A stretch of 64,000 bases of DNA from Kineosporia corallincola (GCF_018499875.1 NZ_JAHBAY010000001.1:124001-188000), one strand, 5' to 3'. Counted from the first letter of the stretch, positions 34,470 through 43,610 are shown. The notes: a model not told the origin generated them from the sequence alone. Numbers and translations: made by a program.

Positions 34470-35315
34470 ATGGCCTCGCGCACGCCGCCGACCGTTCGCA
34501 TGCGCAGACTCGCGAGTGAGCTGCGACGGCTGCGTGGTGCAGCCGGGATGAGCCGGGAGGACGTGGCAGGCAAGACCGACATCAATGTCGCCACGCTGTA
34601 CCGGCTGGAGACCGCCAAGGGGCGCCCGCAACGGCGCACCCTGACCAGTCTCCTGGAGCTGTACCAAGTCGCCCCGGAGGAGCGCGACGCGTTGTTCGCG
34701 CTGCTCAAGGCGGCGGGTGAGAAAGGCTGGGTGCAGCCCTTCGCCGGGTCGATCCCGGAGGAGTACAGCATGTACATCCAGCTGGAGTCGGAAGCCGCCT
34801 CGGTGCGCAACTACGAGTCGCTGCTCGTGCCCGGGCTGCTCCAGACCGCCGGCTACGTGCATGCCAGCTCGGCCGGCCAGAACCCGCTGCTGCCCATCGA
34901 CCAGATCGACCTCCAGACGAAGATCCGGGTCGGGCGTCAGGATTTGTTAACGCGCAGTAATCCCCTGGCTCTCTGGGCCATTGTCGACGAAGCCGTACTT
35001 CATCGCGTGGTCGGAGGGCCCACGGTGATGCGTGAGCAATTTGAACACTTGCTGTCGATGATGGAATTGCCGAACGTTACTTTTCAGGTTGTGCCTTTTA
35101 GCGCCGGATCTCATGTCGGCATGCTCGGCTCGTTCTCGCTCCTCGACTTCCCCGATCCCGATCCGCCCGTGGCCTGTGTTGAAACCATGGCCGGGAGCAT
35201 GTTTCGCGAGACGGAGGACGAGGTTCGGGCCTGTACTGTTGCCTTCGACCATTTGCGGGCCACGGCCGCATCACCTGCCGAATCAGCGCGCATGGTGATG
35301 GACCGACTGCGATGA
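34470..35315 (+). CDS. XRE-family regulator with DUF5753
   Basis: About 281 residues. N-terminal helix-turn-helix (LRRLRGAAGMSREDVAGKTD, then VATLYRLETAKGR) followed by the DUF5753 domain (IQLESEAASVRNYESLLVPG, then LLQTAGYVHA, and FSLLDFPDPDPPVACVET). This pair of domains is characteristic of actinobacteria; the downstream DUF397 gene is its usual partner, as in BldB/WhiJ-like systems of development and antibiotic control. ATG 34470 is preferred to ATG 34461 because AGGATGAGG precedes it. Codon bias is a little weaker than in neighbouring genes. Confidence 0.88.
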   Translation: MASRTPPTVRMRRLASELRRLRGAAGMSREDVAGKTDINVATLYRLETAKGRPQRRTLTSLLELYQVAPEERDALFALLKAAGEKGWVQPFAGSIPEEYSMYIQLESEAASVRNYESLLVPGLLQTAGYVHASSAGQNPLLPIDQIDLQTKIRVGRQDLLTRSNPLALWAIVDEAVLHRVVGGPTVMREQFEHLLSMMELPNVTFQVVPFSAGSHVGMLGSFSLLDFPDPDPPVACVETMAGSMFRETEDEVRACTVAFDHLRATAASPAESARMVMDRLR

Positions 35316-35331
35316 AGGACGGAACAGGGCA

Positions 35332-35541
35332 ATGCGAACTGACGAGCTGGCCAATGTGGCTTGGATCAAGTCCAGTCGCTCCGGCGTCAATGGGAATTGC
35401 GTGGAAGTCGCTTTCCTGGGTGAAGGTCGTGTAGCTCTGCGTGACAGCAAGGACCCTCAGGGGCCGGTTCTGCGCTTCACCAGGGGCGAGTGGACGGCGT
35501 TCATCCAGGGCGTCGCCGAGGGTGAGCTGCGCCACCCCTAG
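35332..35541 (+). CDS. DUF397 small protein
   Basis: 69 residues: ANVAWIKSSRSGVNGNCVEV, VALRDSKDPQGPVLRFTRGE and WTAFIQGV are the diagnostic blocks of the family. These proteins work with the adjacent XRE/DUF5753 regulator, probably by binding it. It lies 16 bp after that gene and ends in a very strong hairpin. Confidence 0.92.
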   Translation: MRTDELANVAWIKSSRSGVNGNCVEVAFLGEGRVALRDSKDPQGPVLRFTRGEWTAFIQGVAEGELRHP

Positions 35542-35546
35542 GCCGA

Positions 35547-35587
35547 CGTGAGAAGGACCCAGGCCGACGGCCTGGGTCCTTCTCACG
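35547..35587. terminator. Bidirectional terminator after DUF397
   Basis: A 19-bp perfect stem (CGTGAGAAGGACCCAGGCC on the left) with a 3-nt loop between two convergent stops (35541 and 35600). No U-tract; stem length alone makes it a likely terminator. Confidence 0.75.
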
Positions 35588-35599
35588 GGAGGGGGCGGT

Positions 35600-37255
35600 T
35601 CAGGGGTGCAGCTGCGGCAGTTCCGGCAGCCTGCGCACCAGGTGGGCGCCCAGGCGCAGCGACAGCGCCACGATCGTCAGCGTCGGGTTCACCGAGCCGC
35701 CGGTCGGGAACACCGAGCTGCCGGCCACGAACAGGTTGCCCAGGTCGTGCACCCGGGCGTCGGAGTCGACCACGCCGCTGCCCGGGTCGGGTGACATCCG
35801 CACCCCGCCCAGGTGGTGGTGGTTGCCGCCGATCATCCGCGGCTGGCCGTTGTCCCAGTCGGTCTGCACGAAGTCGCCCAGCCCGGCCGAGGCGAAGGCG
35901 TCGGCGTAGATGTCACGCGAGCGGGTGATCCGCTGCCGGTCCTGCGGGGTCCAGCGCCAGTGCAGCACCGGCAGCGGCCGGCCGAACCGGTCCACGTTGC
36001 TGCGGTCCAGCACGATCCGGTTGTCCGGGTCGGGGGACTGCTCGGTCTGGTGCACGATCTCGAACACCGAGTACTGCTTGGCATCGGGCTGGGTGGACCA
36101 GCCGGACAGGTCCAGGCCGGGCTGCACCGCGATCGCCTTGCGGGCGGCCATCAGGCTGCCCGCGCCGAGCGCGATCCGGGCACCCAGCACGGCCCGGCGG
36201 CCCAGGCCGGAGGATCGGCCGGAAGGGCTGCGGATCTCGGTGTAGGCCTGAACGGCGTTGCCCGCGATCACCTCCTGCCGGGGAAGGAACAGGCAGCTCG
36301 TCGAGAGCAGGCCCTCGGAGCGCACGCGCTCGGCCGCGACCGAGAGCTTGGCCATCACCTTGGTCGAGCCCTGCCAGTGCGCGTCGTACAGCCTCAGCCG
36401 CTCGCCCAGCCGGGAACCCGGCCGGGCGACCAGCATGCCGCCGCGCACCAGCGGGTGCTCCATCCAGTACCGGCCCACCTGGTCCTTGGAGTTGCCCAGG
36501 CCGCCGGAGATCCGGTCGTCGGACATCAGCAGCAGCCGGGCGGTCTCGACCCCGCCGGCGGCCAGCACGACCGCCCGGGCCCGCACCGAGCCGTTCGCAC
36601 CGGACGTCCGGGCGAAGTGCACGCCCGTCACCGTGGTGCCGGCGGTGTCGACCTCCAGGCGGGTCACGTTGGCGTCGGTCAGGATCAGCACGCCCTCGCG
36701 CGAGCGCAGGGCCCCGGCCACCCGCTCGATCCAGGCCGAGGCCGGAGCGAACTGGAACATCTGGGTCTCGACGATCGAGGGGTGCAGCTCCAGCGGCTGC
36801 GCCTGCGGGGTGCTCCAGGAGTTCGGGTGGTAGGCGAATTCGCCCAGCCCGGCGATCTTCTGGGCCTTGACGTACCAGGGATCCAGGTCGGAACGGGTCA
36901 GCGGCCAGCCGGAGTGCGGCACCGCCTCGCGCCGCTCGAAGTCGACCGGGTCGAGCGGCGCGTACCGGCAGCCGCGTTCGCCGGCCTCCGGGTCGGCGTC
37001 CAGGTTCCGCATCCGGTAGCTCCACTGCCCGGCGGTACCGCCGATGCCCGAGCCCCGGGTCTCGGAGATGCTGCTCTGCGGGTAGGCGTCCTCACCCTCG
37101 GAGAGCACGTCGGGCAGCTGCCGCCAGGTGCCCTCGGCGCCGCCCTCCAGCAGCACCACCCGCACACCCGCCGCGGCCAGCACGCTGGCGGTGGACAGGC
37201 CGGCCGGCCCGGCCCCGACGATGCAGACGTCGGCCTCGATCGGGGTCTCGCTCAC
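35600..37255 (-). CDS. GMC-family FAD oxidoreductase
   Basis: 551 residues. N-terminal FAD motif VCIVGAGPAGLSTASVLAAA, family block GTAGQWSYRMRNL, then VVLAAGGVETARLLLMS. The C-terminal signature holds the catalytic His pair region (IGGNHHHLGGVRM) and ends with LFVAGSSVFPTGGSVNPTLT. GMC enzymes oxidise alcohols, sugars or sterols. Here it is translationally coupled (GTGA) to a GT2 glycosyltransferase at the edge of an exopolysaccharide locus, so sugar or polyprenyl alcohol oxidation is more likely than sterol metabolism. No signal peptide seen. Confidence 0.88.
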   Translation of the reverse strand: MSETPIEADVCIVGAGPAGLSTASVLAAAGVRVVLLEGGAEGTWRQLPDVLSEGEDAYPQSSISETRGSGIGGTAGQWSYRMRNLDADPEAGERGCRYAPLDPVDFERREAVPHSGWPLTRSDLDPWYVKAQKIAGLGEFAYHPNSWSTPQAQPLELHPSIVETQMFQFAPASAWIERVAGALRSREGVLILTDANVTRLEVDTAGTTVTGVHFARTSGANGSVRARAVVLAAGGVETARLLLMSDDRISGGLGNSKDQVGRYWMEHPLVRGGMLVARPGSRLGERLRLYDAHWQGSTKVMAKLSVAAERVRSEGLLSTSCLFLPRQEVIAGNAVQAYTEIRSPSGRSSGLGRRAVLGARIALGAGSLMAARKAIAVQPGLDLSGWSTQPDAKQYSVFEIVHQTEQSPDPDNRIVLDRSNVDRFGRPLPVLHWRWTPQDRQRITRSRDIYADAFASAGLGDFVQTDWDNGQPRMIGGNHHHLGGVRMSPDPGSGVVDSDARVHDLGNLFVAGSSVFPTGGSVNPTLTIVALSLRLGAHLVRRLPELPQLHP

Positions 37256-38223
37256 GCGATCGCCTCCGGCCCGCCTCCGGTGTTGCCGTCCAGGGAGAGA
37301 TGCCGGTGCAGGGCGCTGCCCTTGCCCCAGCCCACCGCGCGCTTGAGCACGCGCAGGGCGTTCGGCGGGATGGTGCGGTTGGCCAGCACGGTCAGCCGCA
37401 TGCGGCGGTCCGCCTCGGCCACGATCCCGGCCAGCTCGGTGCGCAGCTCGGCGGAGATGTCGGCGCGCTGCACGAAGCGCCCGTGCGCCTGGAGCGTGGC
37501 GTCGGCGTGCTGCGCGGTCATCTGGTGCTGACCGGCGCTGACCCGCACCAGCTGGAAGCCGGAACTGGCCGAGCCGTCGTGCACCATGTAGCCGGACAGC
37601 GGGGCGGTCAGGAAACCGACGTCGGAGCGGCTGGCGATCCGGCACCACAGGGCGATGTCGGCGTAGGGCCCGTCGGAGACGTCGAAGCGCTCGTCGGCGA
37701 CCAGCGAGCTGCGGGTCATCACCGAGGAGACACAGACGATGCCGCCGACGGCCAGAGAACGGCGCAGGAACGCGATCCCCGGCTCCAGGGTGTCGGTCTC
37801 CAGCCGCGACCAGTTCTGCGTCTCACCGAACGGCTCGGGTCCGTCGTCCAGGTAACGGAACGCGGAGTGCACCATGCCGGCCGTCGGGTTGGCGTCCAGG
37901 AAGGCGACCTTGGCCGCCAGGTTGCCGGGCAGCATCGAGTCGTCGTCCGGCAGCATCACCCGGTAGCGGCCGGTGCCCAGAGTCAGGCAGCGCGAAAGGT
38001 TGCCGAACAGGCCGATGTTGGTGGGGAGCCGGTCGTAGCGCACGCGCGGGTCCCGGATCGAGCGGACGTACTCCTCCGTGTCGTCGGTGGAGGCGTTGTC
38101 CGAGACGATGATCTCAGCGTCTTCTAAGGACTGATCGAGGACACTCTGCAAGCTCCTGCTGAGCAGTTCCCGCCGGTTGAAGGTGGGGATGCACACGGTG
38201 ACCGCGGGCTGGTGCACGGTCAT
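37252..38223 (-). CDS. Family 2 glycosyltransferase
   Basis: 323 residues, GT-A fold. N-terminal nucleotide-binding TVCIPTFNRRELLSRSLQSV, then VSDNASTDDT, and the metal-binding acidic motif in RVMLPDDDSMLPGN. No membrane helices, so it is cytoplasmic or peripheral. First gene of a two-gene unit with the GMC oxidoreductase. It should transfer a sugar to the growing lipid-linked repeat unit; donor and acceptor unknown. Confidence 0.9.
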   Translation of the reverse strand: MTVHQPAVTVCIPTFNRRELLSRSLQSVLDQSLEDAEIIVSDNASTDDTEEYVRSIRDPRVRYDRLPTNIGLFGNLSRCLTLGTGRYRVMLPDDDSMLPGNLAAKVAFLDANPTAGMVHSAFRYLDDGPEPFGETQNWSRLETDTLEPGIAFLRRSLAVGGIVCVSSVMTRSSLVADERFDVSDGPYADIALWCRIASRSDVGFLTAPLSGYMVHDGSASSGFQLVRVSAGQHQMTAQHADATLQAHGRFVQRADISAELRTELAGIVAEADRRMRLTVLANRTIPPNALRVLKRAVGWGKGSALHRHLSLDGNTGGGPEAIA

Positions 38224-38518
38224 GATGCGCCGTCCATGGGGACCATGTGCTTGATCCTGTCTTGATCGTTTGCTTGACGCTCGGAGGATAGTCCCTGCAT
38301 GTTTCGTGAATCGGGACTGTCCGGATTTTCCGCGGCCTCATGCGGCCACCCCTGGTCCGGCCTCGGACTTTAGCTCTCAAAGCCGCGCTTGCAGAAGGGG
38401 TTGCCGCAATCGGACGCCCGGTGAGCGGCCCTCACCGAGAGCGATCCGGCGTGATCCACGGGTTGCTCTTACCCGTGCGGGCGCCGCATCCGGCCCCGGC
38501 AGTCGTTAGGGTCGGGGG

Positions 38519-39697
38519 GTGCCCACGACTGACGTTCCCGCGCCCGGCTCCGCCGGCACCCCTCGCTGTCTGCTGGTGACCAAGGAGTTCTCCGCGTCCC
38601 CCACCTCGGGCGGCACCCTGCGCACCCTGGCCATCCTGGAGACCCTGTCCACCCGCTACGACACCACTGTGGTGAGCCCGGACGGCGTCGTCTCGAAGGG
38701 GCCGGGGCGTCCCCTGGAGGAGCACCCGGGCCGGGCCTCCGGCGGCGACGTGCTGCGTCAGGTGCGCACCGCCGTGCGCTACAAGTCGCTGAGCGGTCTG
38801 CGCACCGGCGGCTCGAAGCTGCTCGACAACCTGTGGAACGGCGCCGAGGGCCGCTACGACGTGGCGATCATCGACCACACCGCGCTGGCCGGCCTGGCCG
38901 ACGAGGTGGCCGCGGGGGCCGACACCGTGGTCGTCAGCATGCACAACATCGAGTCCGACCTGATGAACCAGCGCGCCCGGCTGGCCACCTCGGCCAAGGA
39001 CAAGGTGGCGATGAGCGCCGAGGTCCGGCTGCTGCGTCACCTGGAGGCGCACGTCGCCGACCGCTACCCGGTGATGGTGTGCACCGAGGCCGACGCCCGC
39101 GCGCTCAACCCCAAGCGCGGCCGGATCGTCTGCCGCAACGGCATCTTCGCCGGGCAGGTCACGCCCTCCGGTAACCGCCCGGCCAACTCGATGGTCTTCT
39201 CCGGCGCCCTGGACTGGGAGCCGAACATCGACGGCATCGTCTGGTTCTCGGAGAAGGTCTGGCCGCTGATCCGGGCCCAGATCCCCGACGCCACGGTGAC
39301 CATCGCCGGCCGTAACCCCGGCAAGGCCGTCACCCAGGCCTGCTCGCCCGACGGCATCACCCTGCTGGCCAACCCGCCGGTGATGGCCACGGTGCTGGAC
39401 GCCCACGTGCTCGGCATCGTGCCGCTGCTGTCCGGCGGCGGTTCGCGGATCAAGATTCTGGAGTACCTGGCGGCCGGTATCGACATCGTCTCCACCGACG
39501 TCGGCGCCTCCGGTCTCGAAGACATCCCGTCCGAGCTGGTGGACCGGCTGAAGATCGACCCGCAGCTGTTCGCCGACACCGTGGTGGCCCGGCTCCGCTC
39601 GCCGCGCGACACCTCGGCCCTGGCCCAGGACTGGGTGCGCAAGCACTACTCCTGGGACGTCACGCTCCAGCCGCTGCTGGACTTCCTGGAGCGCTGA
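38519..39697 (+). CDS. Family 4-type glycosyltransferase
   Basis: 392 residues, GT-B fold. N-terminal CLLVTKEFSASPTSGGTLRT with the Gly-rich acceptor loop, central SMVFSGALDWEPNIDGIVWF, and C-terminal VPLLSGGGSRIKILEYLAAG with the Glu that binds the donor ribose. GTG 38519 follows TAGGGT by exactly 6 nt, so it is likely leaderless. Divergent from the preceding glycosyltransferase across a 295-bp gap that shows no gene; ended by the hairpin at 39721. Confidence 0.88.
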   Translation: MPTTDVPAPGSAGTPRCLLVTKEFSASPTSGGTLRTLAILETLSTRYDTTVVSPDGVVSKGPGRPLEEHPGRASGGDVLRQVRTAVRYKSLSGLRTGGSKLLDNLWNGAEGRYDVAIIDHTALAGLADEVAAGADTVVVSMHNIESDLMNQRARLATSAKDKVAMSAEVRLLRHLEAHVADRYPVMVCTEADARALNPKRGRIVCRNGIFAGQVTPSGNRPANSMVFSGALDWEPNIDGIVWFSEKVWPLIRAQIPDATVTIAGRNPGKAVTQACSPDGITLLANPPVMATVLDAHVLGIVPLLSGGGSRIKILEYLAAGIDIVSTDVGASGLEDIPSELVDRLKIDPQLFADTVVARLRSPRDTSALAQDWVRKHYSWDVTLQPLLDFLER

Positions 39698-39720
39698 CCA
39701 GCAGTTCACGGACGCACGAA

Positions 39721-39751
39721 GGGCGCCCTTCCCGGTTCGGGGAGGGCGCCC
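39721..39751 (+). terminator. Intrinsic terminator after the GT4 gene
   Basis: GGGCGCCCTTCCC pairs with GGGGAGGGCGCCC (12 of 13) around a 5-nt loop and is followed by GTTCTTCTT. It may also serve the convergent glycosyltransferase ending at 39794. Confidence 0.75.
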
Positions 39752-39793
39752 GTTCTTCTTGCGTCCCGCGGCGCTCGCAGACCTTCTGCCGGG

Positions 39794-40738
39794 TCAGCCG
39801 GCCTGGCGCATCCGGTTGCCGTCGTCGGCGGTGGCGGGCAGCGCCGGCAGCTCGTCGTCGGCGTAGGCCCGGTGACCGACATGCCAGCCCACGGCCCACA
39901 TCAGGGCGCCGGGGGTGGGGTTCTCGCGCAGCAGCTTGAGGGCCGAGGCGATCGGGTTGGGCTGCGACGTCGTCTCGCGCTCCTGCGTCGCCTTGATCAC
40001 CGCGAGCGAGGTGGTGACGGCGGTGACGCTGGCGATCGGCTTGTTGCCGTAGCGCCGCTCGAGCAGGGCGGCGGCATGGCCGTAGTTCCAGCCCTGCCGC
40101 CACATCTTGCTGAACGAGGACCGCAGCCGGACATGCACCACGGCGTCGTGGGCGAAGATCAGGGGAGTGCCCGCGAGCTGCACCCGCCAGCACAGGTCGG
40201 TGTCTTCCAGGGTGCCGACGGCCTGGTCGAAGCCGCCGACGGACAGGAAGATGTCGCGGCGGATGCCCATGTTGCCGGCACCGGCGTGCGGCAGGCCCGG
40301 ACCGAACGGGGACTCCTGGAGACCGGTGCTCTGCTGGAGCGGGCGGGAGCGCAGAACCCGGTCGGAGTTGAGCTTGCGCGACTCGAAGCTGCCGGCCACG
40401 AACGGGTTGCGCTCGAGCGCGGCCATCATGGTGGTCAGCCAGTCTGGGGCGACCTCGTCGTCGGCGTCGCAGAAGGCCAGGAAGTCGGCGGTGGACACGG
40501 TGGCGGCGACGTTGCGGGCGTGACCGGCGCCGGGCTTGTCCGACGAGTCCACGATCTGGAGACCGGGGAGCCGGTCGGAGTAGCGCAGGGCCACCAGGCG
40601 GGTGTGGTCGGTGGACCCGTTGTCGCTGATCAGTACGTCCCAGGTGTCGGAGTACCGCTGCTGGGCCAGGGCTTCCAATTGGATGCCGAGAGTGTCGGCG
40701 GCGTTACGGCAGGCGATCACCACGCTCACAGACGGCAT
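39794..40738 (-). CDS. Family 2 glycosyltransferase
   Basis: About 314 residues. SVSVVIACRNAADTLGIQLE at the N-terminus, ISDNGSTDHT, the DxD-type acidic motif in FLAFCDADDEVAPDW, and the acceptor-side GTLEDTDLCWRVQ (ED motif). The last 80 residues include a hydrophobic segment that may touch the membrane. ATG 40738 starts at the conserved core; the longer frame upstream has no conserved residues. Divergent from the flippase gene across a 499-bp regulatory region. Confidence 0.88.
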   Translation of the reverse strand: MPSVSVVIACRNAADTLGIQLEALAQQRYSDTWDVLISDNGSTDHTRLVALRYSDRLPGLQIVDSSDKPGAGHARNVAATVSTADFLAFCDADDEVAPDWLTTMMAALERNPFVAGSFESRKLNSDRVLRSRPLQQSTGLQESPFGPGLPHAGAGNMGIRRDIFLSVGGFDQAVGTLEDTDLCWRVQLAGTPLIFAHDAVVHVRLRSSFSKMWRQGWNYGHAAALLERRYGNKPIASVTAVTTSLAVIKATQERETTSQPNPIASALKLLRENPTPGALMWAVGWHVGHRAYADDELPALPATADDGNRMRQAG

Positions 40739-40801
40739 TTCAGACCAAGCCTCTCCGTAGGCAACACGTTCGCAACTTACTCTTAAAGGTTTCCTCGTAC
40801 A

Positions 40802-40818
40802 CCCTAAGCTCACCTGAG
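40802..40818. promoter_or_regulatory. Inverted motif copy 1 in the glycosyltransferase/flippase divergent region
   Basis: CCCTAAGCTCACCTGAG matches the reverse complement of the sequence at 40906-40922 in 15 of 17 positions. Two oppositely oriented copies about 104 bp apart in a divergent promoter region look like binding sites of one regulator. Regulator unknown. Confidence 0.5.
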
Positions 40819-40905
40819 AGCGAGCTGAGAGATGTGCTGTCTTAGTTAATGCCCTTGAACTGTGGTTCACGTGGCAATCGGGTGTGTGTCATCCGTTTGG
40901 CTGAC

Positions 40906-40922
40906 CTGAGATGAGCTTAGGG
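40906..40922. promoter_or_regulatory. Inverted motif copy 2, next to a possible flippase promoter
   Basis: CTGAGATGAGCTTAGGG is the inverted counterpart of the 40802 motif. Five bases further on, TTGACC (40928) and TAGCGC (40951) with 17-bp spacing form a weak promoter directed toward the flippase gene, so a bound protein here could activate it. The remainder of this 499-bp gap holds no recognisable gene. Confidence 0.45.
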
Positions 40923-41237
40923 CAGGGTTGACCTCGTTTTTGGCTACGGATAGCGCCAATCAGGTGCACGGAGAGGAAACGGACGTACCTGACGGGACGT
41001 GAAGGTAGGCTGAGACGCCGGAAGCTCCCTGTGATGACTCCGGCTGCGCTCCCGCTCAGGGAGGCAGTGCCGATCGAACCGCTCGTAGACGTGCTGGTCG
41101 ATCGTCCTCGACGGTGCCGTCCTGGTCCGTCGACCGCGATCCGAAAGGTGTGCGTGAATGCCCGGCCGCACCGGCGCCCTCGAGCCAGCCCCAAGCCGAT
41201 CAGCTCGCCGCCCGCTCGGTCGGCAGGTGGGTGCCCT

Positions 41238-43610
41238 GTGCCCGTAACCGGCAGACACGTTCACATGGACCCGGCCGACACCGAGCCGGAGACCGGCTCG
41301 GGCCCCTCCAACAAGAGCCGCATCATCTGGACCTTCGCCGACCAGGCGCTCTCCAGTCTGGCCAACTTCGCGCTGTCCATCGTGGTGGCGCGTGAGGTGT
41401 CGAAGAACGACTTCGCCTCGTTCAGCCTGATGCTGGTCACCTTCACCTTCCTGATCGGCCTGGGCAAGGCGATGGTCGGCGACCCCTACGTGGTCCGGTT
41501 CACCGACGCCGACCGGCACACCCGGCGCCGTGCCTCCCGGCAGGCCACCGGCGCGGCCATCAGCTTCGGTGTGCTCAGCGGCGTGATCTGCGTGATCGCC
41601 TCGTTCTTCCTCGACGACCGCAGCGCCGCCGGCATCCTCGGCCTGGGCATCGCGATGCCCGGCCTGATGCTCCAGGAGACCTGGCGCAGCGCCTTCTTCG
41701 CCGAGGGCCGCCCGCGCACCGCCACCATCAACGACGGCGTGCGCACCCTGATCCAGTTCGCCCTGCTCGGTGTGCTGCTGACCTCCGACGAGCCGTCGGT
41801 GCTGCTGATCACCCTGGCCTGGGGCGCCGGCGGCCTGGTGGCCGCGCTCATCGGCATCATGCAGACCCGGGTGGTGCCCGACCCGTTCGAGGCGCTGGCC
41901 TGGTACCGCGAGACCCGCGACATCAACGTGAAGATGGGCCTGGACTTCTCGTTCAACCAGGGCGCCACCACGCTGGCGTCCTACGTGATCGCCGGCATCG
42001 TCGGCACGGTGGCGATCGGTGCCATCCGGGCCTCGCAGACCCTGCTCGGCCCGCTGAACCTGCTGTTCTCCGGCATCTCGTCGTTCGGGCTGCCGCTGCT
42101 GTCGCGCACCGCACTGTCGGGCAAGTCGCTGGTCAAGCACGCGATCATGCTGAGCGTCGCGATCGGTGGCATGGCCAGCGTCTGGGTGCTGATCCTGCTG
42201 GTCGTGCCCACCTCGATCGGCAAGCAGTTCCTGGGCGACACCTGGGACAGCGCCCGCCAGGTGATGCTGCCGATGGGCATCGTCACGCTCACGGTGGGCT
42301 TCGTGCTCGGCGCCAGCCTCGGCCTCAAGGCCCTGCGCCGCGCCGACCAGATGCTGCGGGTCACCTTCGTGCAGGCCCCGCTGATGCTGGGCCTCGGGGC
42401 CGGCATGGGCGCGGTCTGGGGCGGTCAGGGTGCGGCCTGGGGCTTCGCCATCGCCCAGGTCACCGGTTTCGTGGCCTGCTGGACGATTTTCGTGCGGGCT
42501 GACCGGATGCCGCGTGACTGGACCAGCGAGGAGGAGGACGACGGCGCCCCCCGCACCCCGCAGCCCCGACGCGACGACGAGTTCGAGCGCCACGACGGCC
42601 GGCCCTTCTGGGACCAGGACGAGCAGGACCGCTGGGCCCGCGAGGAGCCCGAGCAGATCTACGGTGGGCAGCAGGCCGAGGAGCGCACCTGGGCCCGTGA
42701 GGACCACCGTCCGGACGGGTTCGCCCCGCGCCCCGGAGAGCAGGTCTGGCCCAGCCAGGGCGGTTACGACCCCCAGGAACCCACGGTCGCGGTGCGGCAG
42801 GGCACTCCGTCGGAGTGGCCGGCCCCCGGCGGCTACGGCCCGCAGGAGCCGACGGTGGCCGTGCGGCAGGACCGCGATCCACAGGCGCCGGACGCGCAAC
42901 CGAAGTTCCGGGCGCCCTGGGAGAACACGTCCGAGCAGGACTACCGCCAGGCCGTCCAGGGGCGGCCGGGCGAGCCGGATGCCCAGAATCTCGGGGACGC
43001 CCGTGGGCGCCAGGGCGCTCAGGGGTTTGAGGACGCTCGTGGTCGCCAAGGGGGTCAGGGTTTCGGGGACGCTCGTGGTCACCAGGGCGCTCGGGGCTTC
43101 GAGGATGCCTGGGGGTACCGCGAGAACGGTTACGAGGAAAACGGTTACGACGAAAACGGTTACGACGAAAACGGTTACGGCGATGCCGGTTACCGCGACG
43201 CGGGTTCTACCGGCGGCGGGCAGTACGCGGCCGGTCAGCAGCCGGTAGGCGGTCAGCAGTACTCGGTCAGTCGTCCGTATCCGAGCGGGCCGCACTCGGG
43301 TGGTCAGCCGTACCCGGGGGGTCGGCCGGGCTCGGGCGGTCAGCCCTATCCCGATGACCAGCAGTACCCGGACGCCCGGCGGCGCAGCCGTCAGCAGGCC
43401 CCCGGTCAGCAGGCGCAGCACGGCCAGCAGACCCCCGGCGGCGGATACCCGGGCTTCGAGAACCTCACCGGTGAGAACGGTTACGGGGACGACCAGTACG
43501 AGCAGTACGAGCAGGGGCGGCAGGGGCCGGGCCGGCGACGTCCGCAGGCACAGCCGCCGCAGGCCGACCCCTGGCCGTTCCCGGACTCCCAGGACCACCA
43601 GGGCCGCTGA
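41238..43610 (+). CDS. Wzx-type polysaccharide flippase with long disordered C-terminal tail
   Basis: About 790 residues. The first ~430 form a MATE/MVF-type flippase with 12-14 membrane helices, starting RIIWTFADQALSSLANFALS; it would flip the lipid-linked repeat unit. The remaining ~350 residues are hydrophilic and rich in Gln, Gly, Arg, Pro and Tyr, with repeats such as DARGRQGAQGFE and five ENGY/DAGY units. Flippases normally stop after the last helix, so this tail is unusual. GTG 41238 has an AGGTGG site; ATG 41265 is the alternative. The longer frame upstream is not protein-like. Confidence 0.85.
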   Translation: MPVTGRHVHMDPADTEPETGSGPSNKSRIIWTFADQALSSLANFALSIVVAREVSKNDFASFSLMLVTFTFLIGLGKAMVGDPYVVRFTDADRHTRRRASRQATGAAISFGVLSGVICVIASFFLDDRSAAGILGLGIAMPGLMLQETWRSAFFAEGRPRTATINDGVRTLIQFALLGVLLTSDEPSVLLITLAWGAGGLVAALIGIMQTRVVPDPFEALAWYRETRDINVKMGLDFSFNQGATTLASYVIAGIVGTVAIGAIRASQTLLGPLNLLFSGISSFGLPLLSRTALSGKSLVKHAIMLSVAIGGMASVWVLILLVVPTSIGKQFLGDTWDSARQVMLPMGIVTLTVGFVLGASLGLKALRRADQMLRVTFVQAPLMLGLGAGMGAVWGGQGAAWGFAIAQVTGFVACWTIFVRADRMPRDWTSEEEDDGAPRTPQPRRDDEFERHDGRPFWDQDEQDRWAREEPEQIYGGQQAEERTWAREDHRPDGFAPRPGEQVWPSQGGYDPQEPTVAVRQGTPSEWPAPGGYGPQEPTVAVRQDRDPQAPDAQPKFRAPWENTSEQDYRQAVQGRPGEPDAQNLGDARGRQGAQGFEDARGRQGGQGFGDARGHQGARGFEDAWGYRENGYEENGYDENGYDENGYGDAGYRDAGSTGGGQYAAGQQPVGGQQYSVSRPYPSGPHSGGQPYPGGRPGSGGQPYPDDQQYPDARRRSRQQAPGQQAQHGQQTPGGGYPGFENLTGENGYGDDQYEQYEQGRQGPGRRRPQAQPPQADPWPFPDSQDHQGR
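43122..43193 (+). repeat. 15-bp coding tandem repeat in the flippase tail
   Basis: Five consecutive units, the first 12 bp and the rest 15 bp, based on GACGAAAACGGTTAC (units 3 and 4 identical). They encode a Tyr-ending pentapeptide (DENGY). Such repeats expand and contract by slippage, so tail length may vary between strains. Confidence 0.85.

Noticed and set aside
41031-41237. Extended N-terminus of the flippase gene
   Set aside because: The added residues are Arg/Pro-rich and non-conserved in character, and a GTG with a ribosome site lies at 41238.
43122-43193. Regular repeats considered as a CRISPR-like or regulatory array
   Set aside because: Units are contiguous, in frame, with no spacers, and encode the flippase tail.
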